NCBI GenBank assembly: GCA_002335845.1
Contig: DDCV01000131.1
Location: forward strand, 1-8,864
DNA length: 8,864 nt
From: Rickettsiales bacterium UBA1997
GTDB lineage: Bacteria > Pseudomonadota > Alphaproteobacteria > Rickettsiales > UBA1997
Direction of reading: 5' to 3'
A program made the position numbers and the translations under genes. Below are positions 7,801-8,864 of the stretch, piece by piece (within the stretch, counting starts at the first letter, position 1; each line of letters starts with the position of its first letter). The notes under the pieces were generated by a model. That model was not told where the DNA came from, did no database searches, and saw nothing but the letters and a program-made list of their open reading frames with translations.

Positions 7801-7933
7801 ATCTCCACTAACTCTATCAATGATGTGGGGACTGGCCGGAGGAACTATTTTAACATTAATTTGGGTTCCTTGCGCTTATGCAATATTAGAAGATATCACC
7901 AATATCAATTATCACAAATTAACATCGGTATAA
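4832..7933 (+). CDS. RND-family efflux pump, inner membrane permease (AcrB/HAE1-like)
   Basis: At 1033 residues this matches the usual RND pump length. One transmembrane helix (about 12-30) precedes a large periplasmic loop, then helices at about 338-488; a second helix-loop-helix half follows (525-545, then 866-1015), giving 12 helices and two periplasmic domains. The proton-relay aspartates of helix 4 are kept as D402-D403 in LIDDSVVISE. The helix-10 lysine of AcrB (K940) is replaced: the matching stretch reads GLGGVIVNSG (922-931), with V928 at that position, as in several RND subfamilies. MRLRSVIITSLTTIAG (960-975) fits helix 11. The protein would export substrates from periplasm or membrane by proton antiport, through the TolC-like partner encoded 3 nt upstream. 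No periplasmic adaptor gene is present on either side. The substrate, whether drug or native lipid or metabolite, cannot be read from sequence. Confidence 0.93.
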   Translation: MLKITKFFIDNPKLTLMFSIFFILLGIMGLKNMTAEARPSVNFATAIITTNYAGASAVDIETKITKPIEDEIRTVSDIKDVRSISQPGLSTIIIRVEMDKRGVDIDDIMTDLQRALDRTSGLPNDLIAAPRFFEMNSEEIPVTVIAIIGSNENRQRDIAADLLKDDIEDNKNVKSANLEGYNERRFNIELNPQKMLALNIGINEVLQKIKERNVNIPSGNLKSKTGQILTRIEAKISTIEELENIVIRSNFSGRLVNLKDIAAIKDGEVEPNLITKYNGQDATFLTVTKKSNSDTIELVKSVKKKAQSFSEKYKDKLSFLIVYDESKEVKTRLSILLQNALIGLLIILFSLFVFLPKKTAISAALSLPLIIMATLGAMAVIGINLNTITILALVIVLGMLIDDSVVISEIFNKNCNQGLEPKDAALQAIKKLWIPITATVFTTIAAFLPMLVTTGVMGAFIKWIPIIVSLALIFSLIECFWFLPMRLALFSGGAKKPTKQDNEVDWFHKFEIKFEKFIYKAVNKRYWVLLGFFAVIFISGFMLFKANKFILFPSDQTEIYVARMKMAEGSRLENSSKIVKEVSDMVSAKLKGKVNHVVGRAGITDLNASRPRYSEGSDVGYLMIYVNEDTKNNISYREILKELRTIDHPDLRELIFETQEVGPPVGNAIEATLRSNSVEDIDQVANLIISDLSKVTGISDLKTDDIIAENEVFINIDYEKADRLGLAVEELGSAIKAAIAGIAISQITLENKEVDLFVNFAEKYRRSVADLSQIKIMDQKGNLVPLNNFADFKLQDGSPFIKRYDYKRSKTLLGNVDDVSITSIEANKILKESFIKHSKNFSGVSLDFGGVAQSTGESLSSLKNAFIISIIGIFALLIFLFKSYLRPFIILTTIPLGLFGFSIAFFLHGKPISFMSIIGIVGLGGVIVNSGIILISYVLKLEQENKGQNLHQILAHASAMRLRSVIITSLTTIAGLAPTAYGIGGQDALLSPLTLSMMWGLAGGTILTLIWVPCAYAILEDITNINYHKLTSV

Positions 7934-8036
7934 TTTTTTATAATAAAAAATACTAACTTTCCTATATTTTATATTTGGTCTTTAGAAGTTTTTAAAAAAA
8001 ATATTGTAAAAATTACTACTTAAGATTGGAGATAAA

Positions 8037-8606
8037 TTAAGATGATGAGATTGTAATAGTTAAGGTGTCGATATATTCTGAATCAGAAGAATTAGCTTGT
8101 TGTAATTCAACACCTGATATTGATATTTTTATTTTTGCATTATTGTTGCCATCGCTACAATCTGCACTTTTTCTTTCAGCTCTAAATGCCTCATTTGTTA
8201 TTTTTCCATTTATTAAGCTGACATATGAATAGTCTCCAGATTTAATATCTGCCCATTCAGCCTGATATTTAATTTTTTTACTACCATCTTTTGTTGCCAT
8301 AGCAAAGCTAGAATCTGCATTATTTTCACTCGTTGCTAAAACATTGTAACCACCGTCTCCATTAGAATAGACGCAAATCTCATCTTCATTAATTTGACTT
8401 CCCATACCTATATTCCACTCAGGAAATATAATATTATCTAAGCCAGAAATTTTAATTCTTTTGCCAACTTTAATACTAATTTCTTTTGATTCTGACGATG
8501 TATCAATTCCTAACTCCTCTGGACTGAAGCTGGCAAATGCTAAGTTTATTGGAGGGGATATTAATGCAATGGAAACAATGGTTGAAAGAGTATTTTTAAA
8601 TTTCAC
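8037..8606 (-). CDS. Secreted protein, possibly spore-coat-U/Csu pilin-like beta-sandwich
   Basis: This is a 189-residue exported protein. The N-terminus is a signal peptide with a basic MKFK, a hydrophobic core and a probable AFA-S cleavage after residue 25. The mature part is rich in Ser, Asn, Asp and short beta-like stretches, with two cysteines (C78 in EICVYS, C150 in SADCSDG) that could form a disulfide. CVYSN followed by GYNV, then F, then IKYQAEW, and the C-terminal YIDTLTITIS resemble spore coat protein U/Csu-type secreted pilin domains. This is recognition by pattern, not a verified hit. The start is GTG at 8606-8604: an in-frame stop lies a short way upstream, no ATG intervenes, and this codon keeps the signal peptide. 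No chaperone or usher gene is visible nearby. It converges on the RND gene with a 103-nt gap. A clear promoter or terminator was not found. Confidence 0.75.
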   Translation of the reverse strand: MKFKNTLSTIVSIALISPPINLAFASFSPEELGIDTSSESKEISIKVGKRIKISGLDNIIFPEWNIGMGSQINEDEICVYSNGDGGYNVLATSENNADSSFAMATKDGSKKIKYQAEWADIKSGDYSYVSLINGKITNEAFRAERKSADCSDGNNNAKIKISISGVELQQANSSDSEYIDTLTITISSS

Positions 8607-8629
8607 AACTAAAATATCTAATTAAAAAC

Positions 8630-8638
8630 TTATCCACA
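8630..8638 (+). promoter_or_regulatory. DnaA box (perfect TTATCCACA)
   Basis: This is an exact match to the consensus DnaA-binding 9-mer, 24 nt upstream of the GTG start of the secreted-protein gene. A second site one base off TTWTNCACA (ATATACACA) is at 8648-8656, 18 bp on in the same orientation. The boxes could regulate the adjacent gene or be part of a DnaA cluster continuing past the window. Two sites alone do not make an origin. Confidence 0.5.
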
Positions 8639-8851
8639 TAAGTTAATATATACACATTATTGTGATATCGATTTATATTATTGCAACATCCATCTTAGCT
8701 TTAGTATTAGGAAGTATATCATTGAGGTGATTCAGGATAGATTTTAGCAATCGTGATTGATAATCAATAATCTTGAAAATGTTTACTGATAAAACTTACA
8801 AGATCATTAATCAACTTACTTAAGTTTTAATATTACAAAAAAAACCAATAT

Positions 8852-8864
8852 CCAGCAAAGCTGG
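8852..8864 (-). terminator. Possible intrinsic terminator, cut by the window edge
   Basis: CCAGC-AAA-GCTGG forms a perfect 5-bp hairpin ending on the last base. Read on the minus strand it is followed after 7 nt by eight T residues (A-run at 8837-8844). If the bases beyond the window continue the stem with ATATTGG, it would become a strong bidirectional terminator. It would serve a gene lying to the right on the minus strand. Confidence 0.35.

Noticed and set aside
7934..8036. Bidirectional terminator between the convergent RND and secreted-protein genes
   Set aside because: The gap is AT-rich with T- and A-runs, but I found no GC-containing stem of more than about 5 bp next to a T-run on either strand.

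Overview
This is an AT-rich bacterial window from a Gram-negative organism, since it encodes an outer-membrane TolC-family channel next to an inner-membrane RND pump. The lineage is probably alphaproteobacterial, perhaps an intracellular or host-associated group such as Rickettsiales or Holosporales. That placement is an inference from the low GC, the autoinhibited Fic enzyme and an initiator-tRNA 3' end whose T-stem reads CCTAC. No ribosomal or other strong marker gene is present, so it is tentative.

Left part (1-2816): three co-directional genes on the + strand. The first two are 10 nt apart and look like a lipid module: a PlsC-type acyltransferase and a membrane di-iron hydroxylase of the sterol-desaturase superfamily. 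After a 254-nt gap comes a class II Fic AMP-transferase with an N-terminal inhibitory helix and a C-terminal winged helix.

Junction (2817-3373): 557 nt without a convincing gene, but structured. Two related palindromes lie about 41 bp apart just after fic. Further right is a 23-nt sequence matching the 3' end of initiator tRNA(fMet), including CCA, with no tRNA body before it. A clean intrinsic terminator follows 7 nt later. This is what one end of an element integrated into a tRNA gene looks like. On that reading the DNA to the left (fic, perhaps the lipid pair) is the acquired side and the terminator onward is the original chromosome.

Right part (3374-7933): a tight two-gene unit (3-nt gap) coding for a TolC-like outer-membrane factor and a 12-helix RND pump of the AcrB/HAE1 type. 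No periplasmic adaptor gene is in the window. Converging on it from the - strand (8037-8606) is a small GTG-started secreted protein that resembles a spore-coat-U/Csu pilin-like domain. The last 258 nt hold no gene I can support, but contain a perfect DnaA box and, at the very edge, one side of a hairpin next to an A-run.

The only strongly unusual structure I can support is the tRNA-fragment junction with its nearby palindromes. The protein-coding genes belong to known families, apart from the weakly assigned secreted protein.
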